Source: a bacterium (GTDB lineage Bacteria > Hydrothermota > Tepidihabitantia > B3-TA06). From it: DNA of 53,746 nt. Of the stretch, positions 1 to 7,021 are shown in pieces (position 1 is the first letter of the stretch; the number at the start of each line of letters is the position of its first letter). The notes under the pieces are model-generated. The model saw only the letters and a program-made list of their open reading frames with translations, was not told the origin of the DNA and did no database searches. The stretch is taken from positions 1 through 53,746 of the forward strand of contig JAAYVC010000047.1 of NCBI GenBank assembly GCA_012517375.1, given 5' to 3'. The translations under genes were made by a program, and so were the position numbers.

Positions 1-3000
1 GTTCGGATGGGAAGTTGAATGAGATATTGATAGATAAAGCGCAAGTAACCACCACGATAGGTAGATGAGATGCTCTTGTAGAACTGGGTAATGAGGCTTG
101 AATTGAGGATACCTAAAAGGTATTTATCATCAGTGGGTATGATATAGGTTGTATTTACTGAATAGTATTTCCCTTCACAATCAAAAGTAAAATTCCCTCG
201 TGGTGAGATGTCAGGGAGAATAATCTTCGGCTTATCGAATTCTTCGAAGTAATCAATGGAATCCTGGATTTCAAACCATTGGTATGAACCCGGTTTTCGA
301 CCTTTCCACTTCCCGTCCTTCTTTTCGTTCCATTCTTTAGGCTTCGGCTTGAGTTGGGTTTTGAAGGTTTCTAGATATCTCTCAATGGCTGGGTATTGTT
401 TGATATTGATTCCTCTTCTAGTGAAAATCAAGTATCGCTCGGTTGATAATGTTCCATATCTTTTAATATCTGAACCCGCTAAGAATGGTTTGATTAACAC
501 TTTGTTCTTAGGGTCTTCTTTGATTAATCGCTTGCGAGTTTCGGCATCAATGACAAATGCCTCGTTGAGGCCAGTCAGAACGCCTCTGTATATTTTACCA
601 TTGACATATTCGCCAAGTGGTACTCCTGTGGTTTTGAGTTTTGAAAGCACCATCTCATCTTTTGAATCGGATAGTGACCAGCCTTCATCACTCAAATTAG
701 ATTGATTAACCTTGTATTTTAACTTCTTTACATAACTGGACAAATCATGAAAATCAAGTCTTTCAATTTTGGCTGCATCAAATTCTTTGTTTGGTTTTGC
801 CTTTGTGACTTTTAATATGCACGGATATGTTGTCGCGCCTTCAAAGACTGGAAGATCGCCAAAATCGAGCAACTCCTCAATCCGCAATTTCTTCAACCAG
901 CGCCTGAGAGGCTTTCCATAGTTAGCACGTAGCCATTTGTTAGCAACAATAAAACTGAACACCCCTTCCCCCCTAAGTATGCTTATTCCCTTCTCGATGA
1001 AATAAGCATAAAGATCAGCAGTCCCTGCATACACTTGGTATTTCTTTGCAAAGTACTCCTTTTGTTCTCCAAGCCCTTCCTGCCGCACATACGGCGGATT
1101 GCCAATCACCGCGTCAAAGCCGCCCTGCGGGCTCGAGGCATCCTCGACAGAGATGCAGATGGAGTTGAGCACCGGCTCAAGCTTCTCGCGGGAGACAAGG
1201 GGTTTAACTCCGGGAGGGACAAGGGGTTTAAACCCCTTGTCTAATAAACGCCCCTTGTCTAATGAGTGCTTAAGGTGATTGTTCTGCACGTAGTTCATCA
1301 TATCAGTAAGCGCCTTATCGTCCTTTACAGGTTTGCGGTTGAATTTCTGCGCCCATACGTGCTGACCCTTTTCCCAGCCCTGCGCTTCCTGATAAGCCCT
1401 GGAACTATACCCCTTAATCTTGTGAACGAGTTCGTTAAGCTCCTCTTCAGATTCGGCGGCAATAATCATGTGAACGTGATCGGAAAGAACGTTCCAGGCC
1501 ACCACCGGCACGTCGTGGCGACGGCAGGCTTCAGCAATCTTGGCGGCTATCAATAACTGCTCCTCCGGCGTGAATATAAAAGGCTCTTTCAGAGAGACAA
1601 GGGGTTTAAACCCCGGAGGGACAAGGGGTTTAAACCCCTTGTCTAATAAACGCCCCTTGTCCAATAGGCGCTGCGATATGCGCGAGTTGTGGGTCACGAA
1701 AGTCACAAGCCAGAGCTGGCGGCTTTTTCCCCGCATAATCTCGCCGAAGCCGTGCTCCTTGCTGTACCAGTCGAAAGCGTTTATGCGGCGCGATTCTTTG
1801 GTATCGAACAAATTGCCTTGCTCGTTATAAAAGTCGGGACCTATAAGCGAGTTGCCGCAGCGGATATTGCGGCTCAGGTCGGGCAGCAGCTTCTTTAGCC
1901 TTGCATCTCGGGCAAAGTCCAAAAGGTACTGGTGCGCGCTGGCCTCGGTCTCGTCCTGCAGGAGCTTGAGGTAGAGCGAAAGCTGGCAGACCTCCACCGC
2001 CTGCGGGTCAATATCCACGCCGTAGATATTGTTCAATAGTATCTCGCGCTTTTTTGCGAGCGTAAGGTAAAGCTTGCCGCCGCGCTCCACGCAGTCGGCC
2101 TTCTGCGCCTTATCGGGATGGTCGTTGTAGTAGTGGCCGTGGTAGTCCAGCAACAAATCGTACACGGCCAAAAGAAACGAACCCGACCCGCAGGCAATGT
2201 CGGCAAACCGCATTTTTGCAATCTCGGCGGGGGTCTTCCCCTCTATGAGTTTTCCGACCGTGTTGGCAACAATGTAGCGGACGATGTAGGAGGGCGTGTA
2301 GTAGACGCCGCCCGCCTTGCGAACCTCGGGCTTTTCTTCAACCCTGGCGCGCTTATCGGTGGCAACGATGACCTTGCCAAGAAAGCGCTCGTATATTGAA
2401 CCGAGGATATGAATGGGGATTGAGTTGAAGTCGTAAGGCGAGTTGGCGTGCGCCAGGCTGTCGCGTATCTGCGAGAACGCCTTGTCGTCAACTTGAAAAT
2501 CCTTGCTGTCCAGGATGTCGTGATGTTTGTAGACGATGCCGTTGTAGATGCCGTCGAGCCTGCGGCTGGCCGCGATGAAGTCGTGCCACGCCGAACCTTT
2601 CGCGCCGAAGTTTTCAACGAGACGCGCAGGCTCAATGCCCTTGTCCTCGAGGAACCGCAGGAACACGAGCCGGTCAAGCGTGCGCTGTGCTAGCTCTGTC
2701 AGCGTCTCGCTTTCAAGTTCGGGATTATTATTCTTGAAGTTCTTTGCGAGCGACATGCGGTGTTCGTCGAGTTCGGCGAGGAACGAGGAGTCAATGCTCT
2801 GGTAGCCGCCTGAGAATAACCCGCGCTGGACTGCTTTCCCGCGAGGCTTGGGTAGTTCGGCCGCCCGCTTCTCGATGGAGCCTTGCTCGACCGCCTCGTG
2901 CGAGAAGAGCCAGTATATCTTTGCGAACTTTTCCTTGTCCGTGTATTCTGTATAGTAATACTTCTGCAATACCTGATTCGTAGCGGAGCCGATGTCGGGC

Positions 3001-3425
3001 TTGTAGCGGCAGTCGAGGACAAGGAACTGCTCGAAGTCGGTGAGAACGGCAAGCGGCGTGTCGGAGTTCCATGCGTAGCGGATGAGCTGGAAACAGCTCT
3101 CCGGCGTCGCGATGTCAACAGAAGGCTTCTTTGCCTCGACAAGGAACTTGACGTCGTGGTAGTTTGGCGCAAGGTAGAAGGCGTAATCGGCCCGGCGCTG
3201 CTTGCCTTCTGTCGTGACGCTGCGCTCGACCTTCACCTCCTGCTCGTAAGGGTTGGTCTGCACGTCATGATTAACGTCCCAGCCGAGCGCCATCCAGAAC
3301 TTATCTATGAAATCCTTGCGCGCCTGCGCCTCGGTGTACTTTGGGGATTTGTAGTGGTTCAGATTGCTTTCAAAAGCTTCAACAAGGGAAGCGACTTTCT
3401 GAAATGCAGCGTCAAACCCGCCCAT
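1..3425 (-). CDS. Type IIG restriction-methyltransferase with embedded Y1 (RAYT-like) transposase domain, 3' end outside window
   Basis: The reading frame is open from ATG at 3425 to the left edge (1141 codons, no stop in the window). Order of parts: N-terminal PD-(D/E)xK-like nuclease (D80, E97, K99 in VEAKKPS); adenine-methyltransferase motif I DIACGSGSF at about 409-417; motif IV NPPY at 776-779; then a TaqI/Eco57I-type specificity region running to the edge (YRGGYLRFIYQYL). The enzyme should methylate and cut DNA as one polypeptide. Between motifs I and IV, about residues 568-722, lies a foreign HUH/Y1 domain: VTFVTHNSR, DHVHMII (H650, H652), KIKGYSS, and Tyr712 in NYVQNN. It is interrupted and followed by two palindrome-encoded stretches containing DKGFKPLV. 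No ribosome binding site precedes the ATG; a promoter sits 5-7 nt upstream. Family calls are by motif recognition. Whether the restriction activity survives is unknown. Confidence 0.88.
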   Translation of the reverse strand, partial: MGGFDAAFQKVASLVEAFESNLNHYKSPKYTEAQARKDFIDKFWMALGWDVNHDVQTNPYEQEVKVERSVTTEGKQRRADYAFYLAPNYHDVKFLVEAKKPSVDIATPESCFQLIRYAWNSDTPLAVLTDFEQFLVLDCRYKPDIGSATNQVLQKYYYTEYTDKEKFAKIYWLFSHEAVEQGSIEKRAAELPKPRGKAVQRGLFSGGYQSIDSSFLAELDEHRMSLAKNFKNNNPELESETLTELAQRTLDRLVFLRFLEDKGIEPARLVENFGAKGSAWHDFIAASRRLDGIYNGIVYKHHDILDSKDFQVDDKAFSQIRDSLAHANSPYDFNSIPIHILGSIYERFLGKVIVATDKRARVEEKPEVRKAGGVYYTPSYIVRYIVANTVGKLIEGKTPAEIAKMRFADIACGSGSFLLAVYDLLLDYHGHYYNDHPDKAQKADCVERGGKLYLTLAKKREILLNNIYGVDIDPQAVEVCQLSLYLKLLQDETEASAHQYLLDFARDARLKKLLPDLSRNIRCGNSLIGPDFYNEQGNLFDTKESRRINAFDWYSKEHGFGEIMRGKSRQLWLVTFVTHNSRISQRLLDKGRLLDKGFKPLVPPGFKPLVSLKEPFIFTPEEQLLIAAKIAEACRRHDVPVVAWNVLSDHVHMIIAAESEEELNELVHKIKGYSSRAYQEAQGWEKGQHVWAQKFNRKPVKDDKALTDMMNYVQNNHLKHSLDKGRLLDKGFKPLVPPGVKPLVSREKLEPVLNSICISVEDASSPQGGFDAVIGNPPYVRQEGLGEQKEYFAKKYQVYAGTADLYAYFIEKGISILRGEGVFSFIVANKWLRANYGKPLRRWLKKLRIEELLDFGDLPVFEGATTYPCILKVTKAKPNKEFDAAKIERLDFHDLSSYVKKLKYKVNQSNLSDEGWSLSDSKDEMVLSKLKTTGVPLGEYVNGKIYRGVLTGLNEAFVIDAETRKRLIKEDPKNKVLIKPFLAGSDIKRYGTLSTERYLIFTRRGINIKQYPAIERYLETFKTQLKPKPKEWNEKKDGKWKGRKPGSYQWFEIQDSIDYFEEFDKPKIILPDISPRGNFTFDCEGKYYSVNTTYIIPTDDKYLLGILNSSLITQFYKSISSTYRGGYLRFIYQYLIQLPIR
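1192..1264. repeat. REP-like palindromic repeat, copy A
   Basis: Copy A holds a perfect 24-nt palindrome at 1218-1241 (half-site GACAAGGGGTTT) plus partial copies on both sides, followed by CTAATAAACG. It is a direct repeat of copy B, offset by exactly 402 nt (134 codons), so both copies are read in the same frame of the host gene and encode DKGRLLDKGFKPLV-type peptide. Copy A diverges from B at its left end (TTTAACTCC against TTTAAACCCC). Confidence 0.9.
1275..1740 (-). mobile_element. RAYT / IS200-like Y1 transposase domain fused in frame inside the methyltransferase
   Basis: This segment of the host frame encodes a Y1_Tnp-type domain: start LWLVTFVTHNSR, HUH motif DHVHM, then KGYSSRAY, WAQKFNRK, and the predicted nucleophile in MNYVQNNHLKH. 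It has no start or stop of its own and is translated as part of the restriction enzyme. Known RAYTs are stand-alone proteins associated with REP palindromes. Here the cognate-looking palindromes lie inside and immediately after the domain, also in frame. All three diagnostic features (two His, one Tyr, REP-like partner repeats) are intact, so this does not look like decayed sequence. Confidence 0.8.
1594..1666. repeat. REP-like palindromic repeat, copy B
   Basis: Copy B has the perfect 24-nt palindrome at 1620-1643, preceded by a further partial copy (ACAAGGGGTTTAAACCCC) and followed by CTAATAAACGCCCCTTGT. It lies inside the transposase domain, between VTHNSRISQRL and PFIFTPEEQ. Only one of the three frames through the palindrome contains a stop, so it is tolerated in frame. 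Confidence 0.9.
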
Positions 3426-3430
3426 AAAAG

Positions 3431-3458
3431 ATATTATACTAAGCTCTTACGATGTCAA
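3431..3458 (-). promoter_or_regulatory. Promoter of the restriction-modification gene, probably leaderless
   Basis: On the minus strand TTGACA (3453-3458) precedes either TATAAT (3433-3438, 14-nt spacer) or the overlapping TAATAT (3431-3436, 16-nt spacer). The -10 ends 5-7 nt before the ATG at 3425 and there is no Shine-Dalgarno sequence, so transcription should start at or next to the start codon. Confidence 0.7.
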
Positions 3459-3492
3459 GCTGTGGCGCCAATATTATCACGAACAGGCTGGG

Positions 3493-3524
3493 TAAAAAAA
3501 GAGCCGGCCCTTGCGGCCGGCTCT
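3493..3524 (-). terminator. Rho-independent terminator of the M16 operon
   Basis: A GAGCCGGCC/GGCCGGCTC stem with a short loop is followed on the minus strand by a run of seven T. It lies just after the stop of the M16 gene at 3540 and upstream of the restriction gene promoter. Confidence 0.9.
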
Positions 3525-3539
3525 GTGAATGAAGATATC

Positions 3540-4952
3540 TTAGTAGACCTCGGGGTCGATAACCACTACCTTGCCGAACTCACTGACGTTGCCGTCGAGG
3601 CCGGTCGAGTCTCCAAGAATCAGTATTATGAGGCTGTCGGGTTCAAGAAACCGCTCCGCGAATGCGGAGACGCTCTCGCGGCTCAAGGGTTCAATCTTTG
3701 CAGGCATCTTGTCCCAGAAATCTACGGGAAATCCGAACGCGGCGTAGTTCATCCGGCTTGAAAGAATCTGGCGCGGGTCCTCGTAGTATGCGGGAAATGT
3801 AGCAAGCCAGCTCTCCTTGGCCTGAACGAGCTCCGCTTCCTTTATTCCTTCTTTTTTGAGGTCCCTTATTATGCCGAGTATGAGCCTGGTCGCCTTTATT
3901 GTCGATGTAGACTTCGTAAGGCATAAGGCGGCGAAAGATCCGGGTGCGGTGTATCCCGACGATATCCAGCCGTAAGGCGAATACGACAGGCCGTACTGCT
4001 CCCTTATCGTCATGTTTATCCGCGACGTTCTGCTCGTGCCGTAAACCTCTGAAAGCATAAGAGCCTCAGGGTACTGCGGGTCGCTCGCAAGTATCCCGAG
4101 ATGCCCAAGCCAGATGGCGCTCTGCACTGCACCGGGCCACTGAATGAAGTAGACCCCTGGTCCGGATGAATTGGATATGAGAGGATACGGCAGAGACGGT
4201 TCTTTTTCAGGTTCCTTCCAGTCGCCGAAGCATTGTTCGAGAAGCTCTAGCATAACCTTGGGGTCAAAGTCGCCCGAAACGCCAATCATGAAAAGGGAGG
4301 GTCGGTAGTTTGCCGCATGATACTCCTGCATGGCTTTCCGTGTAATGAGTTCAAGGCTCGAAGGCGTAATCTCGCGAGACCTCGGACTCTCCTTTCCGTA
4401 AAGAAGCTTGTAGAATGCGCGGCTGGCTATCTCTTCAGGTTCCGAGTTGCGCGACATGTATGCAGTAAGGTACTGGCGCTTGTTGAGCTCTATCTGAGAC
4501 TTGGGAAGCGCAGGCTCACGTATTGCGCCCGCGACAAGTGGCAGGAGAGCGGGTACGCTTGAAGCAAGCAGATGAAGGTTGTATCTTGAGCTTTCATTTC
4601 CGGCTTCGCTTCTGAATGTCGCTCCTACTTTTTGAAGGCTGTCCTCGAACGCTCTCTTGGGAACCTTTTTGCTTCCGCCTTCTACTACTAGGTCGCAAAG
4701 CAGATCGGATAATCCCGACTCTTTGGGCGCAACACGGTTCTCCCCCGTCTTGACAAGGAAATCAATATCTACTAGCGGTAGCTCGTGGTCTTCCGAGAAG
4801 AAGACCTGTATGCCGTTGGAGAGCGTGAAGCGCTCAACGTTCTGGGGCGTGAACTCCAATGTAAGAGGAAACCGCATGGTGCGTGGATCTTTTTTTGCGC
4901 CTGCAGCGCATAACGTGGCTAGGAGAATTGATGCGACAATCTTTCTAGTCAT
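3540..4952 (-). CDS. M16 family peptidase-like protein, zinc site lost (inactive partner)
   Basis: A 470-residue protein with an N-terminal signal peptide (MTRKIVASILLATLCAAG) and the M16 double-domain fold (FTLSNGIQVFF, later RTSRINMTIREQYGLSYSPYG). At the place where active M16 enzymes carry HxxEH it reads SGLSDLLCDLVVEGG, so the zinc ligands are absent. The C-half keeps the R/Y pair typical of non-catalytic subunits. It overlaps the upstream active M16 gene by 8 nt, which suggests translational coupling and a heterodimer comparable to the alpha/beta mitochondrial processing peptidase or other bacterial M16B pairs. Expected location is the periplasm. A strong terminator follows. Confidence 0.88.
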   Translation of the reverse strand: MTRKIVASILLATLCAAGAKKDPRTMRFPLTLEFTPQNVERFTLSNGIQVFFSEDHELPLVDIDFLVKTGENRVAPKESGLSDLLCDLVVEGGSKKVPKRAFEDSLQKVGATFRSEAGNESSRYNLHLLASSVPALLPLVAGAIREPALPKSQIELNKRQYLTAYMSRNSEPEEIASRAFYKLLYGKESPRSREITPSSLELITRKAMQEYHAANYRPSLFMIGVSGDFDPKVMLELLEQCFGDWKEPEKEPSLPYPLISNSSGPGVYFIQWPGAVQSAIWLGHLGILASDPQYPEALMLSEVYGTSRTSRINMTIREQYGLSYSPYGWISSGYTAPGSFAALCLTKSTSTIKATRLILGIIRDLKKEGIKEAELVQAKESWLATFPAYYEDPRQILSSRMNYAAFGFPVDFWDKMPAKIEPLSRESVSAFAERFLEPDSLIILILGDSTGLDGNVSEFGKVVVIDPEVY

Positions 4953-6420
4953 TCTCCACCTCCAGGAGTCCGACGGTTCGATGGTCGGGGTTCAGGTACT
5001 TTTCAGCGGCCCGCATCAGGTCTTCGGAAACAAGCTCCTTCATCGCCTTGGGCCGCTCGAAGTTCCGGCGCCAGCCTCCCTCATACTGGTTCCCGACGGA
5101 TAGAGTAGCGGCCATGCCCATGTTCGAAGAAAATCTGTCGTAAAGGCTCACCTCCCAGCGTGCGCGGGCGGCATCGAGCTCGTCCTGAGTAACAGGATTG
5201 GTTTTGAGCCCGGCAAGCTCCTCCAGAACCGCTTTCTCCAGATCGGCAGAGGTGTAGCCCTTCATGGGCGCTCCGTAGATTGTGAACGACCCGTCAAAGC
5301 GCAGCACCATGTGATAGGCACTGATGTAGCGGGCAATCTTGCGTTCCTCGACGAGTTTCCGGCAGAGACGAGATGTTCTTCCCGAACCCAGTACGCTTGC
5401 AAGCATCGAGAGAGCGTTCTCATCCTGATCCCATTTGGGAACCGTGCGGAACTCCATGCTCATCAGGGGCTGGCTTTTGGATTTCATCTCAATGCGCCTC
5501 GTGTTTTTCTGTTCAGGCTCTCTCGTTATCACTTCGGGAGGATCAGGTTTTTTGGGGATAGCAGCGAAGTATTCATCAATTACGGGAATAATCTTTTCTG
5601 CATCAACGTCGCCTACGATGGCTACGGTTATTTTCTGGGGCGCGTAGTACGTCGAGCAGAAATTCTCTACATCCCTGCGGCTCAGATGCTCAATATCGCT
5701 CATGTGGCCGATTATGGGCTGGCCGTACGGATGAGCCTTGTAACTTATGCTGTTGCACTCCTCCCAGAAGAGTCCGGATGGGCTGTTGTCCGTGCCCATG
5801 CGGCGCTCCTCCATTACGACGTCGCGCTCCTCGTAGAACTGCCTGAATACCGGATTCATGAGCCTTTCCGACTCCATGGCGGCCCAAAGCTCGAACCGGT
5901 TGGAAGGAAGCGTTACGATGAAGGAGGTGTTGTCGTAGCTCGTACCTGCGTTGAGCCCGCTTCCGCCGTTCAACTCATATATCTTGAAGAATTCTCCCTC
6001 GACGATGTAGGAGGCCGCTTTCGCCTTCTTCGCCTCGAAGTCGTCATGGAGTTTCTCGATATAGGCGGAGTCTGCATCAGAATCCTTCAGCCTCATGTAT
6101 CTTTCGTATGCGGAATCCAGTTCCACCGTGGCTCTGTATTCCGCCTTGTAATCCCTTGTTCCTACACTTTTTGTTCCTCTGAAGGCAAGATGTTCTAAAA
6201 GATGAGCCACGCCCGTTTTGTTGGTGACTTCGTTTACCGAGCCTGCCTCCACGCTCATGACGCAGGAGAAAAGGGGCGACTCATGTCGCTCGAATATCAG
6301 GAACTGCATGCCGTTTGCAAGCGTGTGTTCTACAACCCTTGCCTCAAGGTCGCTCCACGTATCGGCTGTCAGGGGAAGAAAAATGAAGATAAGAAGCAGG
6401 CTTCCTGAAATAGTTTTCAT
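4945..6420 (-). CDS. M16 family zinc metalloprotease (active subunit)
   Basis: A 491-residue exported protein (signal peptide MKTISGSLLLIFIFLPLTA). It has the inverted zinc motif HLLEH at residues 73-77 and a third ligand candidate Glu183 in ELWAAMESERL. Compared with minimal M16B enzymes it has an insertion of about 40 charged residues (around 95-140) between the zinc motif and the third ligand. The start has a good ribosome site (AAGGAGTAACGT before ATG) and a TTTACA-16-TAATAT promoter upstream. It is the first gene of a two-gene unit with the inactive partner and probably degrades or processes peptides in the periplasm. Confidence 0.9.
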   Translation of the reverse strand: MKTISGSLLLIFIFLPLTADTWSDLEARVVEHTLANGMQFLIFERHESPLFSCVMSVEAGSVNEVTNKTGVAHLLEHLAFRGTKSVGTRDYKAEYRATVELDSAYERYMRLKDSDADSAYIEKLHDDFEAKKAKAASYIVEGEFFKIYELNGGSGLNAGTSYDNTSFIVTLPSNRFELWAAMESERLMNPVFRQFYEERDVVMEERRMGTDNSPSGLFWEECNSISYKAHPYGQPIIGHMSDIEHLSRRDVENFCSTYYAPQKITVAIVGDVDAEKIIPVIDEYFAAIPKKPDPPEVITREPEQKNTRRIEMKSKSQPLMSMEFRTVPKWDQDENALSMLASVLGSGRTSRLCRKLVEERKIARYISAYHMVLRFDGSFTIYGAPMKGYTSADLEKAVLEELAGLKTNPVTQDELDAARARWEVSLYDRFSSNMGMAATLSVGNQYEGGWRRNFERPKAMKELVSEDLMRAAEKYLNPDHRTVGLLEVEND

Positions 6421-6443
6421 ACGTTACTCCTTTTGTTTCCGCT

Positions 6444-6471
6444 ATATTATTCCGAAATCATGGAATGTAAA
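6444..6471 (-). promoter_or_regulatory. Promoter of the M16 operon
   Basis: TTTACA at 6466-6471, 16-nt spacer, TAATAT at 6444-6449 (minus strand). A leader of roughly 20 nt with AAGGAG precedes the ATG at 6420. Confidence 0.7.
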
Positions 6472-6538
6472 CCTAAAAAAGGGAATATAATCTCTTGAGA
6501 TGATTCGGATAGTTGAAAGGATGTATGTTTTTCCTTCC

Positions 6539-6563
6539 AAAAAAGACCCCCCGAAAGGGGGGC
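6539..6563 (-). terminator. Terminator after the initiator tRNA
   Basis: Six G-C pairs closed by a four-base loop, followed on the minus strand by TCTTTTTT. It lies about 15 nt past the tRNA 3' end. Confidence 0.88.
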
Positions 6564-6577
6564 CTTAGGACACTAAG

Positions 6578-6651
6578 TAGCGGGGGCTGGATTTGAACCA
6601 GCGACCTTGAGGTTATGAGCCTCACGAGCTGCCAGACTGCTCCACCCCGCA
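6578..6651 (-). tRNA. tRNA-fMet (anticodon CAT), initiator type
   Basis: A full cloverleaf folds from 6651 to 6578 with anticodon CAT at 6615-6617. Initiator marks: positions 1 and 72 are T and T and cannot pair, and the 11:24 pair is A:T. The anticodon stem has AGG/CCT at 29-31/39-41 instead of the usual GGG/CCC. No CCA is encoded (A73 then CTT), so it must be added enzymatically. The gene has its own promoter and terminator. Confidence 0.93.
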
Positions 6652-6660
6652 GTGTGGGTT

Positions 6661-6688
6661 ATTGTAGCTGGAAAAGTTGAAATGTCAA
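6661..6688 (-). promoter_or_regulatory. Promoter of tRNA-fMet
   Basis: TTGACA (6683-6688), 16-nt spacer, TACAAT (6661-6666), ending 9 nt before the tRNA 5' end. Confidence 0.8.
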
Positions 6689-6986
6689 GAAAAAAGTCCA
6701 TTCCGCACTGAAGAAAGAGCGTCAATAATGACGTTAACCTTTTAAGAACTGCCTGCAGTTCATCTTGTCAGGCAACCCTGTCTTTATGTCCTTATTCAAA
6801 TATATTTCCGAAGAGGAACAATACATCTACGTACTTTACCTGACTTACTGAACTCCAACATATGAATGGCATCATACAATGGGGGACGTGAACAGGTCAG
6901 GACGTGTATTCTATAGTTACGTAGAGCGATTCGAAGCACGTTTCCAAAATCATCCCCGTAAGATGAAGGGGTGAATGTTCTTCACC
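6689..6986. other. Intergenic gap without a recognisable gene
   Basis: About 300 bases between the divergent tRNA-fMet and M6 protease promoters. Only short imperfect inverted repeats are visible (for example AACTGCCTGCAGTT near 6735). No coding pattern, known RNA or repeat family was recognised. Confidence 0.6.
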
Positions 6987-7014
6987 TTGACACGCCTGAG
7001 CTTTCAATTAAACT
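6987..7014 (+). promoter_or_regulatory. Promoter of the M6 protease gene, leaderless arrangement
   Basis: TTGACA (6987-6992), 16-nt spacer, TAAACT (7009-7014), then exactly 7 nt to ATG 7022. This places the transcription start at the start codon and argues against the in-frame GTG at 6971, which lies upstream of the promoter. Confidence 0.75.
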
Positions 7015-7021
7015 TGAGGTT

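Noticed and set aside
256-705. Plus-strand open frames within 256-3761
   Set aside because: They are shadows of the long minus-strand restriction-methyltransferase and M16 genes; their translations have no recognisable motifs.
5311-6198. 295-codon plus-strand frame opposite the active M16 gene
   Set aside because: Antisense shadow; the minus strand encodes a full M16 protein with signal peptide, zinc motif and ribosome site.
6971-7021. GTG 6971 as start of the M6 protease
   Set aside because: It lies upstream of the promoter and would put 17 residues before a complete signal peptide.
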